This document shows, piece after piece, positions 5,464 through 5,621 of a stretch of DNA of 5,621 bases. Under the pieces are notes generated by a model, which saw nothing but the letters and a program-made list of their open reading frames with translations, had not been told where the DNA came from and searched no databases. The position numbers and the translations under genes were made by a program. Source of the stretch: an uncultured Oscillospiraceae bacterium (GTDB taxonomy: Bacteria; Bacillota; Clostridia; Oscillospirales; Oscillospiraceae). The stretch lies in NCBI GenBank assembly GCA_934623545.1, contig CAKTVN010000117.1, positions 1 through 5,621 of the forward strand, in the 5' to 3' direction. Position 1 is the first letter of the stretch, and each line of letters begins with the position of its first letter.

Positions 5464-5484
5464 TATACAAAAAATGCAAAAATT
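5440..5484. promoter_or_regulatory. 45-bp dyad centred on the -35 box, candidate operator
   Basis: TGCATTTTT (5446-5454) and AAAAATGCA (5470-5478) form perfect 9-bp arms around 15 bp. An outer AATT on each side (5440-5443 and 5481-5484) is in the same register. The centre of symmetry, 5462, falls inside the -35 hexamer, and the left AATT overlaps the first base of the -10 box. A dimeric or tetrameric repressor bound here would block the promoter. The sequence does not fit the CodY consensus well, and I cannot name the regulator. Confidence 0.5.
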
Positions 5485-5621
5485 CTCCGCGAACAGGCGG
5501 ATGTTTGTGAAGAATATACAGCGTCCGTGTGAGAAGAGCTTTTTTGCTTTATCTGTTTTTATCGTAAAAGCATTTTGCGCCCCATTGCGTCCCATTTCCG
5601 CCTCAAAAACACAATGGTTGC
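5485..5621. other. upstream intergenic sequence, nothing supported
   Basis: This AT-rich stretch carries homopolymer runs. An open frame can be read on the minus strand (ATG at 5595), but it runs straight through the promoter and ribosome binding site of the small ORF and looks non-coding. No terminator, RNA gene or clear opposite-strand promoter is visible. Confidence 0.5.

Noticed and set aside
5468..5484. CodY box at the promoter
   Set aside because: The minus-strand AATTTTTGCATTTTT matches the AATTTTCWGAAAATT consensus at only about 9 of 15 positions, and the right half does not fit. The dyad is better explained by another regulator.
5392..5595. 67-codon minus-strand ORF upstream of the small gene
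   Set aside because: It reads through the perfect promoter, the dyad and the ribosome binding site of the next ORF, and its product looks like translated intergenic AT-rich DNA. A GAGG precedes its ATG but is not enough.

Overview
The window carries a complete high-affinity branched-chain amino acid ABC transporter operon, livK-livH-livM-livG-livF, on the minus strand. It is read from about position 5430 down to 22, and an unusual leader region lies in front of it. The sequence suggests a moderately GC-rich Gram-positive bacterium, probably a Clostridia (Oscillospiraceae-like) gut anaerobe. The reasons are strong AAGGAGG-type ribosome binding sites, a perfect vegetative sigma-factor promoter in an AT-rich intergenic patch, and a solute-binding protein with a lipobox and a Ser/Thr/Asp-rich tether. 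The taxonomic call is an inference from style, not from a marker gene.

Layout in transcription order: 5485-5621 holds no gene I can support. At 5435-5463 there is a textbook TTGACA-17-TATAAT promoter whose -35 box sits at the exact centre of a 45-bp dyad (5440-5484). A small ORF with a strong Shine-Dalgarno sequence follows (5405-5115, 96 codons). It encodes a very hydrophobic protein packed with Leu, Ile and Val. An almost ideal intrinsic-terminator hairpin lies inside this ORF (5303-5267), and a second intrinsic terminator lies just after its stop codon (5093-5057). livK (5009-3741) begins about 60 nt after the second hairpin and has no convincing promoter of its own. A 157-bp gap with stacked hairpins separates livK from livH. 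Then livH (3583-2690), livM (2677-1565), livG (1578-727) and livF (723-22) follow with gaps or overlaps of only a few bases.

LivK is the membrane-anchored binding protein that captures Leu/Ile/Val outside the cell. LivH and LivM form the transmembrane channel, and LivG and LivF are the ATPases that drive import. The intercistronic hairpins after livK fit the common arrangement in which the binding protein is made in excess over the membrane and ATPase subunits.

The part most worth a second look is the leader. One strong promoter, a Leu/Ile/Val-rich reading frame with codon use unlike the liv genes, two terminators and a possible alternative pairing that would disrupt the second terminator all sit in front of a branched-chain amino acid importer. 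This looks like a possible translation-sensing attenuator. The plainer alternative is a monocistronic small membrane-protein gene with its own terminator.
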